From NCBI GenBank assembly GCA_944393685.1, contig CALYAW010000006.1:1-64000 (forward strand): DNA of 64,000 bases. Direction: 5' to 3'. The notes beneath the pieces were generated by a model, which searched no databases, had not been told where the DNA came from, and saw only the letters and a list, made by a program, of their open reading frames with translations. The translations under genes were made by a program, and so were the position numbers. Shown here in pieces: positions 37,992-46,405 of the stretch (position 1 is its first letter; the number at the start of each line of letters is the position of its first letter). Origin of the DNA: an uncultured Alphaproteobacteria bacterium (GTDB lineage: Bacteria > Pseudomonadota > Alphaproteobacteria > RF32 > CAG-239).

Positions 37992-38023
37992 ATGGAGAAT
38001 AATTTGCGATAGTTATTCTCCAT
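37992..38023. repeat. 11-bp inverted repeat between fabH and ihfA
   Basis: ATGGAGAATAA and TTATTCTCCAT pair perfectly around a 10-base loop, 34 bases after the fabH stop and 36 before ihfA. There is only a weak T run. It could be a partial terminator, an mRNA-stability hairpin or an operator site. Confidence 0.5.
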
Positions 38024-38059
38024 AAATTTGAATAACAATATATTTAATAAGGATTTACA

Positions 38060-38344
38060 ATGAAAACTATTACTCGTGCCGATGTTGCTGAAACCATCTA
38101 CCAAGAAATCGGTTTATCAAGAAAAGATTCAAACGATATATTAGACATGATTCTAGATGAAATCGTAAAAGACCTTAGCAACGGCAATGATGTTAAGTTA
38201 TCTTCATTTGGTACGTTTTCTTTGCGCCACAAGAAAGAACGTTGCGGCCGCAACCCCAAAACCGGCATTGAGGCTGTTATTAGCTCTCGTCGCGTTATTT
38301 CTTTCAAACCTTCCCAAACAATGCGTAAAATTATTAATGCCTAA
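38060..38344 (+). CDS. ihfA: Integration host factor subunit alpha
   Basis: 94 aa HU/IHF family DNA-bending protein. The alpha form is supported by length, the [17 protein letters not shown]-terminus and the [20 protein letters not shown] arm with the intercalating Pro. It acts as a heterodimer with IhfB. Its position after plsX-fabH and before a MerR gene is conserved in alphaproteobacteria. Confidence 0.93.
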   Translation: MKTITRADVAETIYQEIGLSRKDSNDILDMILDEIVKDLSNGNDVKLSSFGTFSLRHKKERCGRNPKTGIEAVISSRRVISFKPSQTMRKIINA

Positions 38345-38361
38345 TTAGGAAGAGTGTTTCT

Positions 38362-38769
38362 ATGGTAGTCAACAAAAGCAAGTCAGCATTTAGAACCATT
38401 GCCGAAGTTGCTGAAGATCTTGGCGTTGCAACGCATGTTTTACGTTTTTGGGAAACAAAATTTTCTCAAATAAAGCCAATGAAACGTAGTGGCGGAAGAC
38501 GGTATTATCGTCCTGACGATGTAGAACTAGTCAAAACAATCAAATATTATCTTTATGAAAAAAGATATACCATAGAAGGTGTTCAAAAGCTATTTAAGGA
38601 AAAAGGGCTTAAGAATCTTCTTGGAGAAGAAATTCAAAAAGACTTTTTCGAAACGGAGACAACACCGACACTAGATGAAAGGACACATCAACTAATTGCA
38701 GATTTACAGCACCAATTAAAATCTCTTAGAGATGAACTCAGTATAGCATTAACAAAAAGCAACAAATAA
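38362..38769 (+). CDS. MerR family transcriptional regulator
   Basis: 135 aa. The N-terminal winged helix-turn-helix (residues 10-80) has [22 protein letters not shown] and the RRYYRPDD wing. A short coiled-coil tail follows, with no metal-binding cysteines, so it is not a mercury or copper sensor. It is 17 bases after ihfA and probably co-transcribed. Its targets are unknown; this gene regularly follows ihfA in alphaproteobacteria. Confidence 0.9.
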   Translation: MVVNKSKSAFRTIAEVAEDLGVATHVLRFWETKFSQIKPMKRSGGRRYYRPDDVELVKTIKYYLYEKRYTIEGVQKLFKEKGLKNLLGEEIQKDFFETETTPTLDERTHQLIADLQHQLKSLRDELSIALTKSNK

Positions 38770-38826
38770 TATATCAAACTACTTGCATATTAAATTATTA
38801 TGAGCTATACAGAGTAACAGTATTTT

Positions 38827-38903
38827 CGGGACGTAGTTCAGCCTGGTAGAGCGCTTGCATGGGGTGCAAGAAGTCGGAGGTTCGAATCCTCTCGTCCCGA
38901 CCA
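38827..38903 (+). tRNA. tRNA-Pro (GGG)
   Basis: A 77-nt cloverleaf with encoded CCA. The acceptor stem CGGGACG/CGTCCCG is typical of tRNA-Pro, and the anticodon loop ATGGGGT gives GGG. A terminator follows. The interval 38944-39040 has no gene; it holds one short repeat pair, CCAGCTT/AAGCTGG. Confidence 0.95.
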
Positions 38904-38904
38904 G

Positions 38905-38944
38905 ATATAAAAAAACTGCTTTTAACAGCAGTTTTTTTATATCT
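38905..38944 (+). terminator. tRNA-Pro terminator
   Basis: ATATAAAAAAACTGCT pairs with AGCAGTTTTTTTATAT around TTTAAC or a similar short loop, with seven T in the 3' arm. Confidence 0.85.
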
Positions 38945-39040
38945 GTTTATTGAACGCAGGATTTGAACTTCTCAAAGGAAGAATGACTACCAGCTTTTGC
39001 ATTTTTAATATATGTAAGCTGGCTTATAAATCACAACGAC

Positions 39041-39067
39041 AAAAGCCGCTTTTTACAAGCGGCTTTT
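39041..39067 (-). terminator. Terminator of the 39089-39361 gene
   Basis: An 11-bp perfect stem AAAAGCCGCTT/AAGCGGCTTTT around a 5-base loop, 22 bases beyond the stop of the small gene. Confidence 0.8.
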
Positions 39068-39088
39068 ATCAATCACTATACATAATCT

Positions 39089-39361
39089 CTATTGTACAAG
39101 CAAAACAACCCATTGCTTTTCAGATGGAGTCTCGGGAACAAACTCATACCCCTTTCGCCCGTCTCGTAGAATTCTCCACATTCCGGGAAGCGCTGTCCGT
39201 ATTTCCAACACGACATTTCCATCAACTTTCCACTGGGCTATAATGTGCTTTTTACCGTTAATCGTTTCACTTAGCTTTGAAAAGCCATAGCGTTTCCCAG
39301 TTGCATCAACAGTAAAGACCTTGCTTTCTGTTGTTTCTTCTAAAAATACTTTCTTTTCCAT
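39089..39361 (-). CDS. Hypothetical protein, 90 aa
   Basis: Not recognised. Small, soluble and beta-rich, with a pattern of strands (VFTVDATGKRYGF, AQWKVDGNVVLEI) and no cysteines. An ATG at 39361 is used; a TTG two codons earlier is also open, and no Shine-Dalgarno is clear. The matching terminator downstream supports a real transcript. It lies in the stretch after tRNA-Pro together with the AT-rich bioG-like gene. Confidence 0.55.
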   Translation of the reverse strand: MEKKVFLEETTESKVFTVDATGKRYGFSKLSETINGKKHIIAQWKVDGNVVLEIRTALPGMWRILRDGRKGYEFVPETPSEKQWVVLLVQ

Positions 39362-39512
39362 AAACAAAACAATTAAATTGTTACAATAATTACTGCAATT
39401 GAAGTGATAATATCATTATTTTTTATATATGCAAGAGTTCTATATAGTTAAATATATATTAAGGTTAGTCTGATATTTTTATATGACCTAAACATAAAAA
39501 GCTAGATTAGAA

Positions 39513-40160
39513 ATGCAATACTTCTATCACAATAACGATTCTTCCGATTTAATTGTTTTTTTTGCTGGTTGGGGCTGCGACCATCACCAATTTCTAAATT
39601 TGCAAGACAACATTGATGTTTTAATTTTATATAATTATCAAGATATAGAACTAAATTTTGATTTTTGTAAATTTCACAACATTTATCTTATAGCTTATTC
39701 TGCAGGTATTTTTATAGCATCGCTTTTGCATAATCGAATTCCCAACATTAGAAAAAAGATAGCTCTTTGCGGTAATCCATACCTATTTGATAAAATTTTA
39801 GGTATATCTGCTCAAAACATTCAAATACTAAAAAACATAAACTTAAATAATTATTTAGAATTCAGAAAAAAATATATGGTTTCATCCAAAGAAGAATATG
39901 AAAAATATAATCAGTTGCAATCTCTTCGCTCTATTGAAAGCTGCCAACAAGAGCTTACATACCTTCAAAAAATATACCAAGAAAACAAAGATAACATAAC
40001 CATAACATTTGATAAAGCTTTTGCAGCAGAAAACGACCTTTTGTTTAACCTTGACGCCCAAAAAAATTTTTATAAAGATAAGCTGACCATCATAAAAAAT
40101 GCCAAGCACCACATTTTCTTCCAATTTAACAGTTTCGAAGAAATAATAAAATTTAAATAA
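39513..40160 (+). CDS. bioG: BioG-like (DUF452) pimeloyl-ACP methyl esterase
   Basis: 215 aa alpha/beta hydrolase of the DUF452/BioG group, which frees pimeloyl-ACP from its methyl ester in early biotin synthesis. The oxyanion GWGCDHH stretch is near residue 19, the nucleophile Ser is in AYSAG near 63, and a late catalytic His is in NAKHHIFF near 198. No other bio gene is in the window. The gene is visibly more AT-rich than its neighbours and lies in the interval after tRNA-Pro, so it may be acquired. The Shine-Dalgarno is weak. DUF452 members of other function cannot be excluded. Confidence 0.7.
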   Translation: MQYFYHNNDSSDLIVFFAGWGCDHHQFLNLQDNIDVLILYNYQDIELNFDFCKFHNIYLIAYSAGIFIASLLHNRIPNIRKKIALCGNPYLFDKILGISAQNIQILKNINLNNYLEFRKKYMVSSKEEYEKYNQLQSLRSIESCQQELTYLQKIYQENKDNITITFDKAFAAENDLLFNLDAQKNFYKDKLTIIKNAKHHIFFQFNSFEEIIKFK

Positions 40161-40198
40161 CAGTCATTGTCTCTAAAAAATAAAGCATTATTCTTTTA

Positions 40199-41545
40199 CT
40201 ACTTAGAAATTATCACTTTAAAAACAGCATCATCATTTTCATATCGAACATAATATCCATGTAATGAAGCTATTTTTTCAACAATAGACAAACCTAAACC
40301 GCTCCCCTGCACTTTCTGCCCTGCCGGACGGAAAAAACGTTCACCGAGATGCTCCATATGCTTTTTATCCACTTTCACACCGCTGTTAGACACAATCAAT
40401 CCGCTATCAGTAAATTCTATTTTTATTTGACTGTCTTTAGGACTATAACGCACCGCATTATCCAATAAATTACGAAGCAGTAAAGACCATAAAAAATTAC
40501 GTCCATATTTAATAGTATTATATTCTTTGTTCAAAATATCTATATTGAGTTGATAATCGACAAGAGTTTGTTGTTCTTCCACCGCGTTATTTAAAATCAC
40601 CGTCCAATCTAAAACCTCTTCCGTATCAATATTCTGCAAATTACTGTCTAAACGAGACAAAGCCAGTAATTGTTCAACCAAACGAGAACTACGTTCAATT
40701 CCGGCCTTAAGATTAGCCAATGCTTTCTGTTGAACTTTTTTATCATCCGCAGACATTTCTGCAACTTCTAACTGCACTTTCAAAGCAGTTAAAGGACTTC
40801 GCAGTTCGTGAGCTGAATCCGAGATAAAACTCCGTTCACGCTTAATCATCTGCTCAATACGAGCAAATAACTGATTCATAGCTTTTGTTAAGGGTAGGAT
40901 TTCTTGAGGAACATTACTCTCCGTAAGAGGAGATAAATCATCTGAAGAACGCTTGGAAATATGTCCTGCAAGCATTCTCAAAGAGCGTAATTCCATATGT
41001 ACCAACAAAATAATCAAAACGAGCAACGCAGCAAGCCCGCACAACCAAGGTCCTAAAGTTTCCTCAATTAGATCAAAAGCTACTTCATCACGATAGGCTA
41101 ATTCTTGCCCAACGGCAATTCTATAATTACTATCGACGCTTTGCATCCAAACAATACGCCAAGGCTTTTTTTTACGTCCGATTTTTTGCTCTTCAAAACC
41201 GGAAGCATGCGGATGATAATTAAATAATTTCCCATTTTCGTTATCGTGAAAAATCATTTCTCCTTTGCTGTTAAAGACAGCAAATCCCAAAGCCTCATCT
41301 TCTTCCTCGCCATCATCATCTAAATCATCAATAATCTGATCCACCGCGTTTTGCGTAGAGGATTTAACATTACTCCAATCTGCGGTTGCAAGTTCTCTGA
41401 CAAAAAGCAATTGATAAGTATCAAAAAACTCGTCAATTTGTTCACGGCTCTCAATCCATGACAAAACGCCGGCCCCTCCAAAAATAGCAACGGAAACGGC
41501 ACAAAAAGAAATGATAAGACGAATTTTAAGACTGAGTTTTTTCAT
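40199..41545 (-). CDS. QseC-like sensor histidine kinase
   Basis: 448 aa inner-membrane kinase. Transmembrane helices lie near residues 8-28 and 166-186 and enclose a periplasmic sensor domain. That domain begins with the QseC-like [12 protein letters not shown] and contains an acidic [12 protein letters not shown] stretch, reminiscent of metal or cationic ligand sensing. HAMP is followed by the H-box with His246 ([12 protein letters not shown]), an N box ([14 protein letters not shown]) and GLGLSIVEK. Its start overlaps the qseB-like gene by 4 bases. The signal is not known here. Confidence 0.9.
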   Translation of the reverse strand: MKKLSLKIRLIISFCAVSVAIFGGAGVLSWIESREQIDEFFDTYQLLFVRELATADWSNVKSSTQNAVDQIIDDLDDDGEEEDEALGFAVFNSKGEMIFHDNENGKLFNYHPHASGFEEQKIGRKKKPWRIVWMQSVDSNYRIAVGQELAYRDEVAFDLIEETLGPWLCGLAALLVLIILLVHMELRSLRMLAGHISKRSSDDLSPLTESNVPQEILPLTKAMNQLFARIEQMIKRERSFISDSAHELRSPLTALKVQLEVAEMSADDKKVQQKALANLKAGIERSSRLVEQLLALSRLDSNLQNIDTEEVLDWTVILNNAVEEQQTLVDYQLNIDILNKEYNTIKYGRNFLWSLLLRNLLDNAVRYSPKDSQIKIEFTDSGLIVSNSGVKVDKKHMEHLGERFFRPAGQKVQGSGLGLSIVEKIASLHGYYVRYENDDAVFKVIISK

Positions 41546-42201
41546 ACTTCCCCCAGCATATATCCAATTTTATTCACGGTTTTGATGACTTCTTTACCAA
41601 ACTTTTTACGCAAATGATGTACATGCACTTCTACGGCATTGCTAGATACTTCATCTCCCCAAGAATAAATTTTCTCTTCAATAGTTTCTTTAGACAAAAC
41701 TTTGTTGCGATTCATAATCAAAAGCTCTAATAACATAAGCTCTTTAGGTGCCAGAACGACATTTTTTCCGTTTTTGGTAACGGTTTTTGTTTCTGGATGA
41801 TAGCAGATACTTCCCACCATTAAAACTGGTTCCATTTGGTCACTTCGACGACGAATAAGAGCTTTAAGCCTTGCAGCCACTTCAGCCAGAGCAAAAGGCT
41901 TAGCCAAATAATCATCGGCACCGCTTTCCAAGCCGAGCACTTTTTGGTCGACATCCCCTTGTGCTGTCAAAATCAAAACCGGCTCTTTTCGTTTTTTTGA
42001 GCGCCATTCCCGCAAAATAGAAAGACCATCCTTTCCGGGCAATCCCAAATCAAGTATAACAGCATCATAAGGAGCCTGAAAGACGGCCTCGCATCCATCC
42101 TCTCCATCGCAGAACCAATCTACGATAAACCCGAGTTTGCTAAGGCCGACATTCAAGCCATCGCCGATAAGCTGATCATCTTCAATCAACAAAATCCGCA
42201 T
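41542..42201 (-). CDS. QseB/PmrA-like response regulator
   Basis: 219 aa OmpR-family regulator. The receiver domain has Glu7-Asp8-Asp9, phospho-acceptor Asp51 and the switch Lys in YLAKPF. The C-terminal winged helix ends with [11 protein letters not shown] and VNKIGYML. It lies in an operon with ygiW (12-base gap upstream) and the kinase (4-base overlap downstream). A CTTAAG-N5-CTTAAG box upstream of ygiW matches the known PmrA/QseB recognition pattern and suggests autoregulation. Confidence 0.93.
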   Translation of the reverse strand: MRILLIEDDQLIGDGLNVGLSKLGFIVDWFCDGEDGCEAVFQAPYDAVILDLGLPGKDGLSILREWRSKKRKEPVLILTAQGDVDQKVLGLESGADDYLAKPFALAEVAARLKALIRRRSDQMEPVLMVGSICYHPETKTVTKNGKNVVLAPKELMLLELLIMNRNKVLSKETIEEKIYSWGDEVSSNAVEVHVHHLRKKFGKEVIKTVNKIGYMLGEV

Positions 42202-42213
42202 TTAATATTCCTT

Positions 42214-42570
42214 TTATTTTTTGATAACGGTATCTACGTCAATCTCAAAACTGGTAAAATCTTTATCAACTTCACCGCGAAGTTCAACGGTATCTTTTTC
42301 ATTAACAGAAAGACCTCTCCAGTCCTCATTATCAATTTCTACTGTAACCGAACCGGTGTTATCCGTAAACAAATATTTTTCACCACCGAGACTTTTCTCA
42401 ATTTTTCCAACCAGAATAACCGCGCTATCATCACTGAGCTTTTTAGCCTCTTCTACAGAAACTGCAGCCTGAGACGGACCGGTGTATCCACCCATATTAG
42501 GATTTGCCCATACATTTGCAGATACTCCCATAACCAAAGCCAAAGCCGAAACTGCCATAAATTTTTTCAT
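42214..42570 (-). CDS. ygiW: YgiW/BOF family periplasmic stress protein
   Basis: 118 aa with a signal peptide (MKKFMAVSALALVMG to Ala). The mature part is a bacterial OB-fold (BOF/NirD-YgiW-YdeI) domain: VGKIEKSLGGEKYLFTDNTG, then EVDKDFTSFEIDVD. In E. coli and Aggregatibacter this gene neighbours or joins qseBC. The second of two adjacent ATGs is chosen because it lies 7 bases from GGAG. It is the first gene of ygiW-qseB-qseC. Confidence 0.88.
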   Translation of the reverse strand: MKKFMAVSALALVMGVSANVWANPNMGGYTGPSQAAVSVEEAKKLSDDSAVILVGKIEKSLGGEKYLFTDNTGSVTVEIDNEDWRGLSVNEKDTVELRGEVDKDFTSFEIDVDTVIKK

Positions 42571-42610
42571 CATATTTCTCCTTAATGTTAAATGTTTTAT
42601 CACTGATTAC

Positions 42611-42649
42611 AGATATACATCAACATATCGACCTTAAGGTTCGCTTAAG
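42611..42649 (-). promoter_or_regulatory. QseB/PmrA-type box and -10 of ygiW-qseBC
   Basis: CTTAAG at 42633-42638 and 42644-42649 are separated by GTTCG: two direct hexamers at 11-bp pitch, as bound by OmpR-family dimers and identical in form to the PmrA/QseB consensus YTTAAK-N5-YTTAAK. On the minus strand a -10-like TATATCT (42611-42617, preceded by TG) lies 15 bases after the nearer hexamer. The box therefore covers the -35 region, typical of an activator. Confidence 0.7.
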
Positions 42650-42752
42650 AAACAAAATTTTTTTTTAATTTTTCATTTTTTACAAAAAAACTTGACTTTA
42701 TGGATACTAAAAACATTATATATCTGAGACGCATAAAGCATTGAGAATAAAA

Positions 42753-43937
42753 ATGGCCGCAACATCTTCACTATACTTAAATAAAGTCCAACTGCAAGCA
42801 GAACTAGATCGTTGTTTAAATTGTAAAGCACAACCTTGTATGACAGCCTGCCCCGTTAACTGTAATCCTCAAGAATTTATAAATTATGCCAAACAAGGAC
42901 GATATGAAGAAGCGGTAAAGACCATTTGTCGCAATAATCCCATGGGACAGACTTGTGGCTTAATCTGTCCGGACAAATTTTGTATGCAAGCCTGTACACG
43001 ACGCAAAATTGATTTTGCAATCCAAATACCTAAAGTTCAAGCTGCTATTTTAGAAAATTTTCGTTCAATGGCTCATGAACAAACACCTTTTAAGCCTAAT
43101 GGCATAAAGGTCGCAATTATTGGCGCCGGTCCTGCAGGTATTGCTGCCGCATCTATATTAAGTCAAAAAGGCTGCTTAGTTACGATTTTCGAAAAAGACT
43201 CACAAATCGGAGGAGCTCTTAACTTAATTCCAGATAAACGCCTCCCCCATCATGTTATTGAAAAAGATTGGAATTTTTTACCATACCGAAAAGAGATTAC
43301 TCTAAAATTAAATACTCCCATATCTGATCCGCAACAACTCCTGCAACAAGATTATAATGGAGTAATAGTCGCCAGTGGAGAGCCAAACTGCAAAGAACTG
43401 CAAATCCAAGGAGAAAATCTCTGCCTTTCATATATTCAATATCTGAAAAATCCGGATCAATACAAAACCAGCGGAAAAGTTGCAGTCATCGGCGGTGGGA
43501 ACGTCGCAGCAGACTGCGCTTTTACGGCTAAATCAAACGGTTCTGAACACGTCGAAATGTTTATCCGTAGAAGATTGTCTGATATGCGCATCTCCAAGCA
43601 TGAATATCTGGAACTTATCAATCAGGAAATAAATATTACCCCCCTATGCAGTCCCGAAAAGGTTGAATCCGAGAATCAATTTTTGAGTTTAACGTTACAC
43701 AAAAATGAATACAAAAACAATCTATTATCTGCTATTCCCGATTCGACACTTAAATTACAAGGATTCTCTCTTGTTATAAAAGCTATAGGCAGCTATGCTG
43801 ATTCCAAACACGATAATGAGCGCATAATCTATGCCGGAGATTGCAAAACCGGAGGCTCAACCATTGTCGAAGCCCTTTCTTCTGGACAAAAAGCCGCCTT
43901 TACACTTTTAGATATTATTTCCGCTGCACCCAAATAA
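42753..43937 (+). CDS. PreT/GltD-like FAD-dependent oxidoreductase
   Basis: 394 aa. The N-terminal Fer4_20 region carries two cysteine sets (CLNCKAQPC with CPVNC; CGLICPDKFC with C-T-R) that bind 4Fe-4S clusters in relatives. The FAD motif GAGPAGIAAA is near residue 121 and the NAD(P)H motif GGGNVAADCA near 242. It resembles dihydropyrimidine dehydrogenase subunit PreT and the glutamate synthase small subunit. Its partner (PreA or GltB) is absent from the window, so the acceptor is unknown. The ATG at 42753 is used; an in-frame ATG at 42741 adds four residues. Confidence 0.85.
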   Translation: MAATSSLYLNKVQLQAELDRCLNCKAQPCMTACPVNCNPQEFINYAKQGRYEEAVKTICRNNPMGQTCGLICPDKFCMQACTRRKIDFAIQIPKVQAAILENFRSMAHEQTPFKPNGIKVAIIGAGPAGIAAASILSQKGCLVTIFEKDSQIGGALNLIPDKRLPHHVIEKDWNFLPYRKEITLKLNTPISDPQQLLQQDYNGVIVASGEPNCKELQIQGENLCLSYIQYLKNPDQYKTSGKVAVIGGGNVAADCAFTAKSNGSEHVEMFIRRRLSDMRISKHEYLELINQEINITPLCSPEKVESENQFLSLTLHKNEYKNNLLSAIPDSTLKLQGFSLVIKAIGSYADSKHDNERIIYAGDCKTGGSTIVEALSSGQKAAFTLLDIISAAPK

Positions 43938-43940
43938 ACA

Positions 43941-44429
43941 TCAGCATACGATAAGAGCATTTTCCCAAATCTGATACTTTTTTGCAAAAGAAACAGAAGC
44001 ATTGGCAGGACTCGTAGAAGGCATTATTGCAAAATCGTAATTATGCAATAGTGTATCATGATATTTCTTAAAAAAAACAAATGCTTTCTGCCCATTAAAC
44101 AAGAGTTTTTGTACATTTGGATAAGTGGCAAACAGCTCCCCAAAATTATTTGGCAGAGGATTCTTAATATCACTATCAAGACTCCCTTCTCTATTACAGC
44201 TTTGCAAACTATCCCATAACCCGATTCCATTTCTTAGCAAAGTATTCTTTTTCTCAGTATAATCAAGCCACTCACACTCGTTATTAAAGCGTTTTGCCAT
44301 GATTTTCCAAAAAGCATTTTGTTTATGAGCATAATATTCACCGGCTTTGAGAGATACAACTCCAGGCATAGTTCCTATTATCAAAATACGAGTATTTTTA
44401 TCAATTAACGGCATAAAACTTTTAATCAT
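43941..44429 (-). CDS. DNA-deoxyinosine glycosylase (UDG superfamily family 6)
   Basis: 162 aa member of the uracil-DNA-glycosylase fold. GTMPGVVSLKAGEYYAHKQNAFW (split near residue 19) and MPSTSPANAS near 138 match hypoxanthine/deoxyinosine DNA glycosylases, which remove deaminated adenine. It ends 3 bases from the convergent PreT-like gene. It stands alone; no other repair gene adjoins it. Confidence 0.82.
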   Translation of the reverse strand: MIKSFMPLIDKNTRILIIGTMPGVVSLKAGEYYAHKQNAFWKIMAKRFNNECEWLDYTEKKNTLLRNGIGLWDSLQSCNREGSLDSDIKNPLPNNFGELFATYPNVQKLLFNGQKAFVFFKKYHDTLLHNYDFAIMPSTSPANASVSFAKKYQIWENALIVC

Positions 44430-44445
44430 CTCTACTCCTTAAATA

Positions 44446-44576
44446 GATATCCCCCAGTAAACTGGGGGTTCTATAACTGCTACAAACCTTGCGGTTTGAC
44501 CACGCTCGTTGGCGTGGAGCGGTGTTGTTCCAACACCTTGACATTCAGCCCCGAGTAAACTCGGGGTTTTCTGTAA
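44446..44576 (-). mobile_element. Hairpin array resembling an IS200/IS605-derived remnant
   Basis: Five hairpins in 120 bases: CCCCCAG/CTGGGGG (44451-44468), CAAACC/GGTTTG (44483-44498), CCACGC/GCGTGG (44500-44517), GGTGTTG/CAACACC (44521-44537), and CCCCGAG/CTCGGGG (44549-44566). The two outer ones share the loop TAAA and near-identical stems, like the left- and right-end hairpins of IS200/IS605 elements. Read on the minus strand, the inner part resembles the right-end/omega-RNA region of tnpB elements. A TTAC (44573-44576 on the minus strand) flanks one end, as in IS608. No transposase or tnpB frame is present. Orientation and origin are inferred. Confidence 0.45.
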
Positions 44577-44586
44577 GGCAACTAAT

Positions 44587-44620
44587 AAAAAAAGCTTCGT
44601 TTATAAACGAAGCTTTTTAT
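44587..44620 (-). terminator. rpsU terminator
   Basis: AAAAAGCTTCGTTT pairs with AAACGAAGCTTTTT around a very short AT loop, 16 bases after the rpsU stop, with T runs on both strands. Confidence 0.85.
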
Positions 44621-44635
44621 TCCGAATAAACTAGA

Positions 44636-44842
44636 CTAGAAGCCTTCAGTATCTAAGCGTTTCCGAAGTTGTTTACGAGCACGTCTGATAGCCTCAGCCT
44701 GACGACGAGCTTTCTTTTCAGAATTTTTCTCATGACAACGGCGTAATTTCATCTCACGAAAAATACCTTCACGCTGCATCTTCTTTTTCAAAACCTTCAA
44801 AGATTGACCAACATCATTACCGATAACAGTAACTTGAACCAC
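44636..44842 (-). CDS. rpsU: 30S ribosomal protein S21
   Basis: 68 aa, very basic. Conserved [17 protein letters not shown] core and an Arg/Lys-rich C-terminal helix. It has its own terminator. The rpsU-dnaG-rpoD linkage of gammaproteobacteria is absent: dnaG and rpoD are 38 kb away. Confidence 0.97.
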   Translation of the reverse strand: MVQVTVIGNDVGQSLKVLKKKMQREGIFREMKLRRCHEKNSEKKARRQAEAIRRARKQLRKRLDTEGF

Positions 44843-44931
44843 TTAAATCACCTCTTTTCAATATAAAAACAGTGTTAATCCAAAATAGTGTTTAGCTTGT
44901 AGCATTAATTAATCAAAAATGCAACAAATTT

Positions 44932-46011
44932 TTATATTTCACCGATATACATACCCAACTCTTTAGCAGCTTTGACATATTCGCTTTTTGGATTGAGCAA
45001 TGTTGTACCGGATTTAACCACTTCGGACAAATCAACAGCATCGATTTTTCCGCCTTTCCAAATAACCATTTTGTTGTCCTCACCGCGAGCCAAAACTTCA
45101 ATAGCCTCAGCCCCATATAAAGAAGCCAACAAACGGTCAAAAGCAACAGGTACACCGGAGCGTTGAACATGTCCAAGAGTTGTTGTACGTACTTGAAAAG
45201 CATTGTAACGAGAACTGATTTCATTACACAAATACTGAGAAATACCGCCGTAAACAGCCTCGCCTACCAAATTCTTTTTATTAGAAAGATGCTCCCCAGC
45301 CTCGGTTTTAATACCCTCTGAAACGACAATAACCGCATGATTGCGACCACTAGCCTTAATTTCTTTAAGTTTGTTAATAACCCCGTCAATGGTATAGGGA
45401 ATTTCAGGAACCAAACAAACATCGGCAGCACCGGCAATAGCAGAATGCATGGCCAAATGCCCTGCATCGCGTCCCATAACTTCCATAATCAAAGCTCTAG
45501 AATGAGAACGAGCCGTTAGCTCCAAACTGTCAATAGCCGATGTACAAACCTGAACAGCGGAATGGAAACCGACAGAAAACTCGGTAATTGGCGTATCATT
45601 ATCAATTGTTTTAGGAATACCGACAACTTTTGCCAAAGTTCCCTTACAATAATTAGAAACGATATTCATACTTCCGTCACCGCCAACAACCACAATGGCA
45701 TCCAATCCAAGCTCTTTAACACCGACGGCAAATTTACGGGTCATTTCCTCCAACGACTCCATTTTAACGCCCTTATTCAAAGAACCAAGATAAGAACCGC
45801 TCAATCTCGGCCATGGAGAATCCGAAAAATTATGAACGGTCAGCACCTCAAAACTATGCGGTTTTTCTGTAATACCGTCTGTTCCGTTATGAATGCCGTA
45901 TACCTCCCAACCTTTTTTAGTGGCAGCCTTTACAACTGCGCTGATAACCGCATTCAAGCCGGCACAATCTCCACCGCTTGTTAAAATTCCTATTCTTTTA
46001 ATCGAACTCAT
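44932..46011 (-). CDS. pfkA: 6-phosphofructokinase
   Basis: 359 aa PfkA-family enzyme that phosphorylates fructose 6-phosphate. It has TSGGDCAGLN at the phosphate-donor loop, GGDGS with Gly113 (E. coli Gly104), PKTIDND with Lys134 and catalytic Asp137, MGRDAGHLA, and RTTTLGHVQRSG. Gly at 104 is typical of ATP users, while Lys at the 124 position is typical of PPi or long clade enzymes. This mixed signature fits group III PFKs; most characterised ones use ATP, but PPi use cannot be excluded. Many alphaproteobacteria lack PFK. Confidence 0.9.
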   Translation of the reverse strand: MSSIKRIGILTSGGDCAGLNAVISAVVKAATKKGWEVYGIHNGTDGITEKPHSFEVLTVHNFSDSPWPRLSGSYLGSLNKGVKMESLEEMTRKFAVGVKELGLDAIVVVGGDGSMNIVSNYCKGTLAKVVGIPKTIDNDTPITEFSVGFHSAVQVCTSAIDSLELTARSHSRALIMEVMGRDAGHLAMHSAIAGAADVCLVPEIPYTIDGVINKLKEIKASGRNHAVIVVSEGIKTEAGEHLSNKKNLVGEAVYGGISQYLCNEISSRYNAFQVRTTTLGHVQRSGVPVAFDRLLASLYGAEAIEVLARGEDNKMVIWKGGKIDAVDLSEVVKSGTTLLNPKSEYVKAAKELGMYIGEI

Positions 46012-46134
46012 TAAAAATTCTCCTTTTGAGTTGCATTATTGTTCATTTTGTTGTATACTAATACAGATTTTTGAAATAGTTTCCAGTAAAAAATTAAATT
46101 TAACAGATGTTTTTTTAGAAAGGACTAAAAATTT

Positions 46135-46347
46135 ATGTTCAATAGGAACCCCACATCCAAATTGCAGCATCAGCTTTGTGAACTTAGATTAGAAGAAAGA
46201 CGTGTATGCTCAGATATTAAACATCTTGTTTCCCAAAACAAAACCATTGATTTCTTTCAGGCTAAACAACTCAACACACTACGCACCGGCGTCCGTAAAA
46301 AGATAAAAAGTGTTGAAGCACGCATTATGCCGAACATTATTGCCTAA
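46135..46347 (+). CDS. DUF465 (YdcH-like) small protein
   Basis: 70 aa, one helical hairpin with heptad-like charge spacing, resembling the DUF465/YdcH family common in proteobacteria. Function unknown. GAAAGGA precedes the ATG by about 10 bases. It has a private terminator and stands alone between divergent pfkA and the convergent efflux operon. Confidence 0.7.
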   Translation: MFNRNPTSKLQHQLCELRLEERRVCSDIKHLVSQNKTIDFFQAKQLNTLRTGVRKKIKSVEARIMPNIIA

Positions 46348-46371
46348 TTTGATATTGCAAAAATATACAAT

Positions 46372-46401
46372 AAAACCCCGTTTTCAAGCAACGGGGTTTT
46401 A
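46372..46401. terminator. Bidirectional terminator
   Basis: AAAACCCCGTT pairs with AACGGGGTTTT (11 bp) around a 7-base loop, with A/T runs on both sides. It serves both the DUF465 gene and the convergent RND pump operon. Confidence 0.85.
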
Positions 46402-46405
46402 TTGA

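Noticed and set aside
38950..38980. Possible tRNA remnant on the minus strand (GTTCAAATCC T-loop-like motif)
   Set aside because: The flanking bases do not pair as a T stem and no acceptor or anticodon arm is present; probably chance.
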